Source: Phanerodontia chrysosporium | Taxonomy: Eukaryota > Basidiomycota > Agaricomycetes > Polyporales > Phanerochaetaceae | DNA: 64,000 nt | Assembly (NCBI GenBank): GCA_001910725.1 | Contig: MJGA01000012.1 | Span: 744,001-808,000 of the forward strand | Direction of reading: 5' to 3' | Shown here: in pieces, positions 21,002 to 31,203 of the stretch | How positions within the stretch are numbered: the stretch's first letter is position 1 | Layout: each line of letters begins with the position of its first letter | Notes under the pieces: model-generated | The model's database searches: none | What the model was told of the DNA's origin: nothing | What the model saw: the letters and a program-made list of their open reading frames with translations, nothing else | Position numbers and translations under genes: made by a program

Positions 21002-23545
21002 CTACATCGTAAAGTCCTCGACGTTCAGCTGCACGCTCGCGCCGCCACGAAGGACAGCCATCGGGCCCGCCCAGTCCGACGACAGCGCCGAGCGCGTCGC
21101 AGCAACGAGGGCGTCAGGACCAGAGACTGTGCAGAGCAATCAGCACCGAGGCGCAAAAAGCGAGCGAATAGAGGAGACGTACTGTCGACCGACACCGTGC
21201 CCGATGCGCTCGTGACGATGTCCCTGAGGAGCACATGCATGTCCGGGCGGCCAAAGTGCACGTCCACGCCCTTGATGAGGAGCTCGCCGTCCGCGATGTG
21301 CGTGCTGTCCGACGCCTTCTCGAGATCGACGTCCGCGTACGCCGGCGGCAGCGCGGGCGCGGTGCGGTGCTCCGTCGCGATCTCGAGCAGCGTCGGCGCG
21401 CGCGACGCGGGCGAGAGCGGGCTGTCGAAGACGGTGGGTGTCGGCGACGCGGGCGAGATCGGGCTGTCGGCGGGCGAGTCCCCGCGGGCGAGCGTCGGCA
21501 TCGAGGACAGCGTGGGCTGCACCGACAGCGCGGGCTTAGCCGAGCACGCAGTGCGAGACGTGACGTAGATTTGGATGGAGAGGGAGACGTCGGCCGGGCA
21601 GGTCGCCACGGATTTTTGAAGGTCGCGCGCGATCCAGTTGATGTGTGCTGCGGGCACAAGTCAGTCTTGTGCGTATGTTTTATGTGGGTCGAGACGTACC
21701 AGCGTGGCGAATGGCCCAAATGAAAACGACCCGCTTCGCGCAGGCGTCACGCTTTGCTGCTTGGCTATTCGTCGATGAGTATCAGTCGACATAGTAGAAT
21801 GTGACGCAACGCACTTCAGGATGTCCCGCATTCTTGGAATCGTGTATGCCACACCGGATCCACCAGCGACGAACACACACGTATCGAAGCCCGAGATGTC
21901 TGGCGGAGCGCCATACGGGCCGTCCATGAACACCGGGATGTCGGCCGTGCCATCCTTGTTGAGAACGTGTTCCCTGAGACGTTTGGTGAAGCCGCTGCGC
22001 GCACGGACGATCCACATGAGCTCGCGCTCCTTGTCGTCGTCGGCCGTTTCTCTGCCTTCCTTCGAAGGAACTAGGGCGTCAAGCGGCTCGCAGACGGAGG
22101 CGATCGTGAACGGGTGGCTCTCAAGTGGGCCGATCGTCGGGAATGCAAGGAACATGTGTTGGCCAGCCTTCCACCCCGCGCCACGATCGAGGGCACCGCG
22201 GCCGAAGAAGAGCGGGATCGCGAACCGACGACGCACGGTGATGCGCAGCGTGTCCTCGGACAAGAGCTCGATGTGGGCGGGCGATTTGTTCGGCGACCGG
22301 AAGGAGGTGAGCAGGATGTAGCGCAGGTAACGGCAGACGCGATCCTGGCCCCAGATAAGGAGGCATGGCCACATGAAGTTGCCGTACCTGTGAAGATGAT
22401 GAACGGAAGGACATTTACGAGATGGGAATACGAGACGCACACTTTGCCTGCGCCGACGCAGTGATACACGGCAGCGATGAGGAACAACCTACGGTATTGA
22501 ATTCAGTCACTGATCCAACGGAGCGTACAGACCTCACTTACATGACAAGGATAACGTGCGTGATCCAGAAGAATTCGTACCATCTTGTGCGGATGGGCTT
22601 GATAGAAAGCAGAGTCAAAAGGGTGAAGGCGACTCCGGCTACAAGACCCATAGTTCGCCACGGGGTAATGAAGAGCTTGGCACCTTCGGCGACCCTGCAC
22701 GACAATGTGATTGGTGAGCTTGCGAAGGAGGCAGACACCAAGATATCACTGACAACGCCCACAAGTGTATCCAGATTTGAATCAGGATTACACGTCCCAC
22801 GACGCGGTGCATGAGGTTCAGCTTTTCATGGCTAATGCCGGTCAAAACTGGGAAGGCGTTCAGTGCCTGACGTCAAGATGGCCGAGATTGGGAGGACGCA
22901 CACTGGATGGCGTTGTTCTTCATTGCGAGGGCGACGATGAGGGGGAACTGAGCGATCGCAAGCAAGGCTGCGTGCAGCTGAATAGCATGAAGATCCATGC
23001 CCTGCGCTGCCGGTGAAAATCAGCTAACATGTGGTGGCAGGCAGAGAAAAGGACCTACACCGCGTGAAGTCCCAGACGAACAGAGCAGTCATGTATGCGA
23101 TGGTCATAACGAGCTCCAGGACCGTCATGTTGACGTAGGGGATGCGCCAGCGGAAGGCAGCAATACGACTTGCGGTGAGGACTGCAGCCGGAAGCCGCAA
23201 CCACGACACACCACCTGCGGACGTGTTTTCGGTCTTGCCTTGCGAGCTAGAGATGCCTTGGCGGCGAAGGGCCTGTCGCCGCCTCCACGCCCAGTACACC
23301 GAAAAGACGTTGATCAAGGTGGCGAGTCCAATGATTCCGGTCTCGAGCCACCAGACCTCGTAAGCATAATGCTGAACGGAACGTCAGTAACTCAGCACGG
23401 ATGAGACGAGACGAGCGGGACGTACGAAAGCATTAGCCCGACGCGCAGCCTTCAGAGCCGCATTGGCAGCTTTCGCGGACGTCACACTGGACGCGGTTGA
23501 ATTAGCGGCGGCACCAGCGGATCCTTGGCCGTGTCCTTCGGACAT
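21002..23545 (-). CDS. ferric reductase (FRE family) transmembrane flavocytochrome
   Basis: Ten exons (23426-23545, 23059-23371, 22902-23006, 22739-22847, 22542-22694, 22441-22488, 21815-22387, 21700-21764, 21183-21647, 21002-21126) total 2076 nt, 691 aa. The membrane core has two His-x13-His pairs (in MHRVVGRVILIQIWIH and in THVIL...AAVYH) that bind two b-type haems. The FAD motif HPFTIAS is near residue 375 and the NADPH motif GGSGVAYTIPRM near residue 460. It would move electrons from cytosolic NADPH across the plasma membrane to Fe(III) or Cu(II) as the first step of high-affinity iron uptake. A Ser/Pro/Thr-rich insert with SPAS-type repeats lies in the C-terminal part. A TATA-like element sits about 80 nt upstream and iron-type GATA sites about 550 nt upstream. 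Confidence 0.95.
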
Positions 23546-24848
23546 CGCGAGGCGTGAGGAGCTGTGAAGGCGAGGAGCGGGGGAGGGCGAGGGAAAGACC
23601 TGCGGGACATGTCGCACGGATCGCTATTTATCGCATCCTCTGGAATGGGAAAGAAGCAGGCGCGACCGAAAGACCGAATGAAAATGTCCCGCGGTGAATT
23701 TTGCCAGGAGACGAGGGGTCGAGGCCGCAGAGCAAATTCAGAGGCGGGACGTGGAGACGCGGAGGCGGCTCAAGAATTCCAGCTAAATTTCTGATTGAGT
23801 ATCCCTCCGCCCTGGACATCTCCGCAGACTACGACATACCTAGCACTCCTGCGCTTCCTCGGTGTCGCTCGCTGCATTTCCAACTCCCAGCAGGCGACTT
23901 GACTGCCTTTCTCGAGGGTCTGTTCGTCGAGGAAAGGGGCGGGAAAGACCTCATTTCAGGGCACGAGGAGGTGTACCACATGGAAATGATTCTTCCTGCG
24001 GTTCCGGCGCGAGGTACTCGTCAGCGAGTGGAGGTCTGCATGCGGTTTAGCGCAAGAGGATGCGGATGAGCCTTGATCAGCGTGTCGGGGCTTCTTATCT
24101 GATAAGATAGATCAGGGTGGTGAAGTTTTTATCTGACAAGATAAGCGCCTCACGCCAAGCCCGATCATCCCGTGAACCCACCGCCCGATGGCCAACTCGA
24201 GCCTCGAGAGGGCTCTCGACGAGCCAGCAGGGGACGGCATGATGTTGAGAGCGTCAGAATCTGGTATGACATAAACGGGTGTGAGCCTGGTATGCAAAAA
24301 GTTCGGAGGGAAACATACCATGTTGGCGGCAGCGCAAAGCGATGCGAGACAAAGGCGGCGTGCTTTGCGCGTACTCGGACGCAAGAACCCGAGAATGACG
24401 CAAAACGCATGATTTGACGTGAAGGGAGCCTTTTGCGTCCCGAGGAAAAGGTACTCCCCCTCCCATCGCGCAACACGTAGCCAGTCTCGGGTGGCGATAT
24501 CCCGGCCCCGAGGTTCATGATACCACGCAAATGGACAAGGAGCACCGGCGGAGGAGCGTAATGGAGGCGTGGGCGTACAATCGCGGGGAACTTCGAGAAT
24601 TGAAAGTGGGCGATGCAGGCTGAGACTCTTGTATTGTAGCACAGAAGATAGAGGTTAATCGAGGGCGCAATATTCTGAGGATGTGGACCTCATATATGAT
24701 CTCGTCAGATGCAGTAACCCATCTAGACGAGACATAGTCAGGTTCGTACTTGGTCACGCTGCTGGTCAGAAAACATTGCGCTTGCGACGAGCGGATGCTT
24801 GAATTACAGCCTCGCATCTCTTAATGCTTATACGACACGCCGATATAT
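23546..24848. other. long upstream region of ferric reductase
   Basis: No coding exon is seen in 1.3 kb. It holds a TATA-like element (23624-23631, minus strand) and the GATA cluster at 24095-24145. The remaining open frames look random. Confidence 0.5.
24095..24145. promoter_or_regulatory. paired GATA sites, candidate iron-responsive element
   Basis: TTATCTGATAAG (24095-24106) contains ATCTGATAA, matching the ATCWGATAA consensus of fungal iron-regulatory GATA factors (SreA/Urbs1/Fep1 family). Some 25-40 bp on, TTATC (24129-24133) and GATAAG (24140-24145) form a second inverted GATA pair. The cluster lies about 550-600 bp upstream of the ferric reductase start and is far from any other protein gene. 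Repression when iron is replete is the natural inference. Confidence 0.6.
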
Positions 24849-24928
24849 GGTGAGATGGCCGAGCGGTCTAAGGCGCCAGACTAAGGATCTGGTCCGAAAG
24901 GGCGTGGGTTCGAATCCCACTCTCATCA
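24849..24928 (+). tRNA. tRNA-Leu (anticodon AAG)
   Basis: The anticodon stem CCAGA/TCTGG encloses CTAAGGA, giving anticodon AAG. The acceptor arms GGTGAGA and TCTCATC pair with one G-U, the T arm is GTGGG-TTCGAAT-CCCAC, and the extended variable arm is typical of class II tRNA-Leu. The B box GGTTCGAATCC is canonical. No intron is present. Confidence 0.95.
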
Positions 24929-25613
24929 TTGCTTTTGGCCCCGTACATAGCTACCGAGCTTCTTTTTTCACTCTTCGCCGTCGGAGAGTCGAAAATGCCC
25001 TATGTTGTACTGGTACTTGGTGTCGAATAATATCATCTCTGGATGACACATTCTTCTCAGTTACCTATGAGGGCTAATGGAGGCAGCGGTGTTTAGCGGT
25101 GCTCGGGAACTTCGAACGTTCAACATGCGGCGACTATCTTCTCGTTGGACTAACAAATGCTGCCACGGGCACGGGCTTGAGGTATGGGCTTCCATGTAGT
25201 TTTCACGCAAACTCGTCTCACGTCATGCTATGGAGGTAGTTTATAATCGTGTCGCAGGCCTTAATGACTAGACAACGTACTACAGCGGTGCGCCGGCACA
25301 TGCCGCCGCCGCCGAACCACGTAAGGTTTGCATGCTATGTCACTGCCTCTGCGTGGGTGCTGCATTTGAACTCTATGTTCACTGTAGCTGGGCACCAGGT
25401 GACTTTCTTCTTCCATTCATGAGGCTCACTGCTTATGTCCAGATCTTCTGCTGCGCTTCCTCGTGGATATCGTCCCTAGGACGTGCGGTACTGAAGATCT
25501 AGCGTCTAGATAGAGGCATCTGTGCCATATAGACCAGTTCCACGATACTACCGCGGCACGCGGCCCCTCTCTGCTCTCCGCGCCGCCATCCACCTTCAAT
25601 CGCGACCTTCACC
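24929..25613. other. gene-free interval before the 272-aa gene
   Basis: I recognise no exon here. The right end, ending with a CACC context before ATG 25614, is the leader and promoter of the next gene; no clear TATA box is seen. Confidence 0.45.
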
Positions 25614-26700
25614 ATGCTGAGCCTCCCAGAGTGGATACACAAGCCTCAGGCTTCTCGCAAGTACGTTGACCTCATCATGGAAGCATCGTCCAAGTGGGCA
25701 AACTGGGACCCGCCGAATAAGATCGAGGTGAGCGGAGTCGTCCACAGGTCGCTGTGCGCACGCTAAACCCATGAACGAGGCCGGAGATATAGGCGTCATA
25801 GACAAGTCCTCGGGACAATTCGAGAAGATCGGAAACATCTATACACATCCACTTACTGCTGAGCTCGCTGGTCGGCATCCGGTGCAGTCACGGCCCGCCG
25901 AGGAGGTATATGTGATCAACTCCGTATACGCGAAGAAAGCTGAGGCCAAGGCCGGTATTGAGAGGTACATGTTCTATACTCATATATACCGAGATTGGCG
26001 CTAACTAGCCCGTAGTGGGACTGCGGTGAAATTCGCGACAGATATCAAGTTCAACAAACGTCGAGGCGCGTTTCTCGTCATGCACAACGCACGTATGACC
26101 GTGGTGCCAGACGAGTTCTTCCAAGACCCCTCAACAGTGGATTGCGATGTCTTTGCAAAGAAACAGAAAGTGGCTGTCGTGGCGCAGACCTTTACATGCG
26201 ACGGCTATGTTCTATACCTGTCTAGCAAACGTGAGTTTCATCTAAAGACTTAATCCGGGGCATGCGCGTGCTGACTAGATGCAGAAAAAGAGTCTGTCAG
26301 CGTAGTTCTGAAAGCCAGCGCTCCTTCAGTCCCAGTAGGCGGGACCGTGGGCGGAGGCTGGGCGACGGAAGGCGGTTCTGGAGTGCTCCGCAAGGCCTAT
26401 GACAATACCGTAGGGTTCACTCCGCTGTACCTGCTGAAATCTGTCCAGCCACGGGGTCCTCGCCGGCGCGAGACGCCAGATCCCAATGAACATGATGGTG
26501 ACCGGTGCGTACCCAATACGCTCATCGTCTACGTAGCCAACATGTCTTATATCGCAGCTGGAACGAAGTGGAAGTCCCGTGGGATTTCCTCGATTCGGAC
26601 GGAGAGGAAGAGCCGCCGGAAGAGTTCTCGGTGAGTATCTCCTTCCAGAGCCCTGCACATAAGGTAAGAGTGGCTCATGTCAGAGTAGGATGATGAGTAA
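25614..26700 (+). CDS. unidentified 272-aa protein
   Basis: Six exons (25614-25727, 25780-25964, 26016-26230, 26285-26504, 26558-26630, 26689-26700) join to 819 nt with consistent phases. The protein starts MLSLPEWIHK, has WANWDPPNKIE followed by GDIGVIDKSSGQFEKIGNIY, a beta-rich centre (KFNKRRGAFLVMHNARMTVV), a glycine-rich loop GGTVGGGWATEGGSG, and an acidic tail DSDGEEEPPEEF. There is no signal peptide or membrane helix, so it is probably cytosolic. The pattern recalls a protein family of mushroom-forming fungi whose function I do not know. The very short last exon is the least certain part. It lies between two tRNA-Leu genes. Confidence 0.72.
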
Positions 26701-26825
26701 TGTCTCTCTGCAATGGATGCACGTGCATGTACATACCAAGTTCAAACAACGCGGTGCTTCAAACCGCGCGGGTTGTGCTCCATTTACCGACTGCAGGTAA
26801 TAGCATAGATTAACTGCTTCTCCAA

Positions 26826-26905
26826 GGCGAGATGGCCGAGCGGTCTAAGGCGCCAGACTAAGGATCTGGTCCGAAAGGGCGTGGGTTCGAATCCCACTCT
26901 CGTCA
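26826..26905 (+). tRNA. tRNA-Leu (anticodon AAG), second copy
   Basis: The body is the same as in the copy at 24849, with anticodon AAG in CTAAGGA and a long variable arm. The third acceptor pair is C-G here and T-A there, a compensated change. A T-run follows just downstream, consistent with RNA polymerase III termination. Confidence 0.95.
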
Positions 26906-27137
26906 TACGTTTTTGCTCATAACGCGTATTGCTAATTTTGTTGTGTACAGCATACTGAATGTACACAATATGCCCTGAACAGTATCGGGCGGTTCATAAT
27001 GATGGCATGTAAAGGTATATCCACTAGGGTGACTGGTATGTGTGTAGTCTAAGGTCTAGTTTTGTGGCTGCCCAGGCCAATGCGGTCCAGATGCGAACCC
27101 ATCGCCTGCAGGGTCATCGAAGTCCTCTATACCCCAT

Positions 27138-30100
27138 CTACAAAAGCAGTGGATGAGTCGTGGCACACAGGAGGATAGATACAATCACATACGACAAGTC
27201 ACTCGGTCCCACATCCCACGTCGAGGACGCACCTACGAAGGCGTCACCAGCGTGCTGTCCGTGCGCACTAGATGCTGCGTGTTCAGCAAATGTGCCGGAA
27301 GACCCAGCAGCAAAGTTCGACGGTGCAAAAGGGTCGGGATATGCGCCCGGCACCTGCGAGGCACTGGCGAACGGATCGGTGTAGGCCTCAGGCGCGGGTA
27401 TGAGTCCGGCAAAGAGAGCCTCAAAGTCGGGCTCGACGACCATCCCGTTGGTATCGGCGGATGCAGAGGGAGCCGCGAATGCACCCTGCCGAGTAGTGTC
27501 AGACTGCATCTCGAGTGTCTGCCAAAAGGCTCTGAAGTCGAAGTCGGTGCTAGGAAGGGCGGTACCCTCGGGCGTGCCTAATAGGTGGTCCGTGGTAGAA
27601 GCCTCGCGTGGCGGAGTAGACCGCTGCTGAAATCGCTTGTGAGGCAGCGATGTATCATCGCCTGACTCGCTGTACGAGCTGTTTGCCGCGGAGATGTCCT
27701 CTTCGCGTCTGCGCTTCTGAGAGTGAAGTTGATGCTGGGAAGGCTCATCAACAACGGACTTCAAGTTGTTGAGGATATCCCTGGAGTACGGTCGTCAGCA
27801 TGGCGACACCTTGTACGGATGAGATTGTCCCGCACCACAATCGACCGGCAGCATTGTATCGGATCTCCAGTTCTTTGAACATGTCCAACACCTTGTTCAC
27901 TTCCTCCATGTCCCGCGCAGTATCGACCGCCATGCCTGCACGTTTGCCACCCCAGATGTTCAAGAGGAGTATGAGTGCCGACGTGAGCAAGACCAACTAA
28001 ACAAGTATACGTTATACCATGAGACGACCTGACAAAGCATATGACATACCTGCACGCTGGGCAAGACGCGCTCCGAATCGAAACGGCGGCGGTATTTGTC
28101 GAGCGCCTGCACAGCGGCGCGCGCAGCGTTCGTGCATATCGTGAACGAGGGGAACGGGAGCACGGTGGGTTTGTGCGGGAGAGGAATGAATGGCCGGTGG
28201 ATCATGATGCGCAGAAGATGCCCCGATGCGTGTAGGGCTACGGCCTGCCCCGCAAACATGGGATCGGTCGGGCCATTGTCCCATTTCACTAAGAGAAGGA
28301 TGTCAACGGCCGCAGCGCAAGGACTGCATTAGGCGGGCGTACGATGTGGCGGAACCAAGTCTATTAGCTTGTTGAGTTCCGAGTCCAGCTCGGACACAAT
28401 GAGCTGCGCACGCTCTGGGTCGGAGAGTGACCGTGACGCTCGGAGCGAATACTACGCGATTGTGAACAGACCGAACAGTGAATTATTCGTATACGGCACG
28501 TACGAGGTTCTGGAAGATAGCCCCGATAATTCGTCCATGCCGCCACTGCGCCATCGCGAAGGACATGACGGCCGGTTTGCCTTCGGGCTGCTTGAACGCT
28601 AGCTCGGGGTCGTCGTTGATCCAGTATTCGTCATCGCACTCAACGGGGTAATCCACATCGTAACTGGCGTATAACGTGAGCAGTGGAGCGATGGGAAGAT
28701 TGGGCGAACGTACTCATCATCTGAGAGACTGCATGGACGGCCGAGGACCATGCACATCCCACGCTCCAGCCCGAGGAGGCACCTGCAACGGTGGGTCAAC
28801 TTCGCATGAGCATGCTAAGGGTGAGACAGGGAAACGTACCAGAATGCACGCTTCTTCAGCTCGCTCTCCACGTTCGGCTTCGCAGGATATGTCGTCCGCC
28901 TATGGAGGCCCATATCCTGCGCAAGCCGTAGGGCATGCGTTATGAGCGCACAGTTCGTATGCGGCATGATGGAGCCGCCAACGTACGCCACGATGAGCTG
29001 AGCGCGATTACATCAGGCAGGTGCCACTAGAATGCAAGAAGACGATGCGTTACGTAGATGACCTGGAGATCATATAGTGACGGGGCCTTGAGCGGGACGA
29101 GCCGCCGCCGGTCGCGGACCTGCTCGAACCAGCGCCATCCCGCCCAATGCCAGCCGCGTTCGCCGGAGGGGACGCCCGCAGGCCGCTCGGAAAGCTTTGC
29201 GCCGAGGGCACACACGAGCAGGACCGTCGCGCCGAAGCCCTCGTCGCGGAGATGCAGCCTGTCGCGGATGCCTGCCTCGAATGTGGGCCTGTGTAGCAGC
29301 GGAGCCATCGGGTGGCGCATCTCGAAGTATTTGGCCACGAGTGTGTCCAGCAATGCTGGATCAGGGAAGTCGGTGTATGGTTTCTCAGGCGGCGTGAGCT
29401 GGACCTAGATCCGCAAGCGAGTTGAGCTAGGGTGAGATCAGGTATTGGCTGCGGGCTACTCGCCTTGCGAATCTCCCAGAACTCGGGACGGAGGCTGTTA
29501 GCCTTGATGGGCGGTCCGTCCTCTTTGCTCTGTGAATTCGTTACGTAGTCTTGCCTCAAGTCGATGGCGGTACGAATGAGCGAGAGATTGCTCGAGGGCC
29601 CAATGTGGTTGAACTCGTCCCGGTGAATTTCCATGCCTTCGAAGCTCTCGATGAGTCCTTTAGTCACGTCCGGGCCGTCATCTACGGGAGCAGGGCCCAG
29701 CTCAAGGGGAGACGTCAGGGGAGGGAGCATTGGGGTGGACGGCTGTGTGGACGGGCTTCCGGCTTCGATACTATCGTTGGTAGAAATCCCATGAGCACGG
29801 AGTATTGATTGTTGCTATCCACCTCCTCATGAAGCACCGCTGTTGAAGAGACGTGAGGCTGACTCACCTTCAGACACAACTTTCGCATTTCCTCCAGCTC
29901 TTTCTCTAAATTCTTTACATAGCTGTGCTCTCTTTAGCAATGGCTTTTCTCGGTGCTTATTCTAGTACGCACTCCACATCGCAAAACCGTTTCTGTGGCT
30001 GATAAGCTCTCTGTAACTTGGCGTAAGTCTTGACACACTCACGTCTGTGCCTGCAAGGTAGGTACACTCGAAGTCGAATGCTATGCAGCTCGAGCAGCGC

Positions 30101-30360
30101 GGGCCGTCGACCTCCGCGGCGTCGCCTGGGTGCTCATTGAGTTTCCCTGACCATGGTGAAGCAAGCGCCACAGAACCTACATCGGACTGTGGTTGAGATG
30201 CAACGTGAGCTTGGGAATGGGTAGATGTCGCGTGCAGACGCACCTTTCCGCCGTCTGCACTGGTCGCACGCTCGTGTTCTCGGCGCCCGCCTTTTCCTCG
30301 GACCCTTCGCAACGGTGCAAGACCATCGTCGGTCTCGCCACCTCCACGCCTGCTGGCCAT
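27138..30360 (-). CDS. Zn2Cys6 transcription factor, array copy 1 (divergent, zinc cluster damaged)
   Basis: This leftmost member of the array is also the most diverged. The zinc cluster begins with RTRACDQCRRRK near 30250, continues through the 6-nt micro-exon at 30181-30186, then enters an exon (from 30146) where the third zinc-ligand Cys codon becomes TGG (Trp). The only upstream ATG (30360) is one frame off, as if a base were lost. The regulatory domain is well kept: HPMAPLLHRPTF, VLLVCALGAKLS, LGRPCSLSDDE near 28730 and ECDDEYW near 28620. The C-terminus has a basic KRRREED stretch and the DFEALFAGLIP motif. DNA binding through a normal Zn2Cys6 fold is doubtful; expression is unknown. 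Confidence 0.75.
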
Positions 30361-31203
30361 GTCTCAGTCTTCTGTCTCCCTGGAGAGCCGATGCGCTACG
30401 AGTGGGTGGGAAGAGCGTCGGGGACTAGCTCAGCCTGAGTGAAAAAGATCTGTTGGACGAAAGAGCGTCGGTGCCGATAGGCACGTTATATCATGTCGGG
30501 ACCGCAACTGCGTAGAGGGTCGAGAACAAGGATCGACGGGCGCTGAGGATGACGACGAACGATCTGTGTGGTTTCCGGGACCAAGACCCATGCGACTCCG
30601 CAGGCCCTTCGCGATACAGCGGCCCCTGGAGGCGGTGAGGTCGACGACGTGCGCAGCGGACGTTCGTGGGCAGCAACGTCAGATAGAAAGTCAACGCAGA
30701 ACGGGAAACATTGCGCAGCGCGAGGATGTGCACAGGACGCTGCGGACACCAGAGGGATGGAGAGTTCGTTCAGACTTGTTCACAGACGCAGCCGTCACTT
30801 TGCAAGGGACGTCGTTCTCGCAGACAGAGCGTTGGGAAAGAGAAACATGGATGATAGCAAAGTTGTAAGACAAGCAATGCGTTGTGGACGAGTCGCTGAC
30901 CGTGACGTCCGGGTCTGAATCTGAAGCTGCCCCCTGGCACTTCAGCTTCAGACCCGGGGCACTCTTCACCGCTTGACCATTTTCGGCCTCGCATCTTAGG
31001 CGGTGTACGATGTCTAGATACCTGATAATGCCCTACAGTGTATGGAGAAAAATAAGATGACTGCAATTGTCATGCTGTACGACGGACTCCGTGTCTAGCT
31101 AATTGGTCTTCTTCGAGAAGGGAGAAACACAGCCTTGTCTATGCATACATACAAGTCGCAGTCGTAACTTACATAAAAACAAACCCATATCACTAGTCTA
31201 CTG
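30361..31203. other. spacer between array copies 1 and 2
   Basis: No coding exon is seen. This is the widest spacer in the left half of the array and contains the strong hairpin at 30909-30957. It would include the promoter of copy 1. Confidence 0.5.
30909..30957. repeat. 18-bp inverted repeat with 13-nt loop
   Basis: The left arm 30909-30926 and right arm 30940-30957 are complementary at 17 of 18 positions (CCGGGTCTGAA core), around a 13-nt loop. An RNA from either strand would fold into one stable hairpin. It could be a transcription or processing signal, a small-RNA precursor or a regulator binding site. Confidence 0.8.

Noticed and set aside
21235..21723. 162-codon plus-strand frame
   Set aside because: It is the antisense of the ferric reductase Ser/Pro-rich exon, with no motif or promoter.
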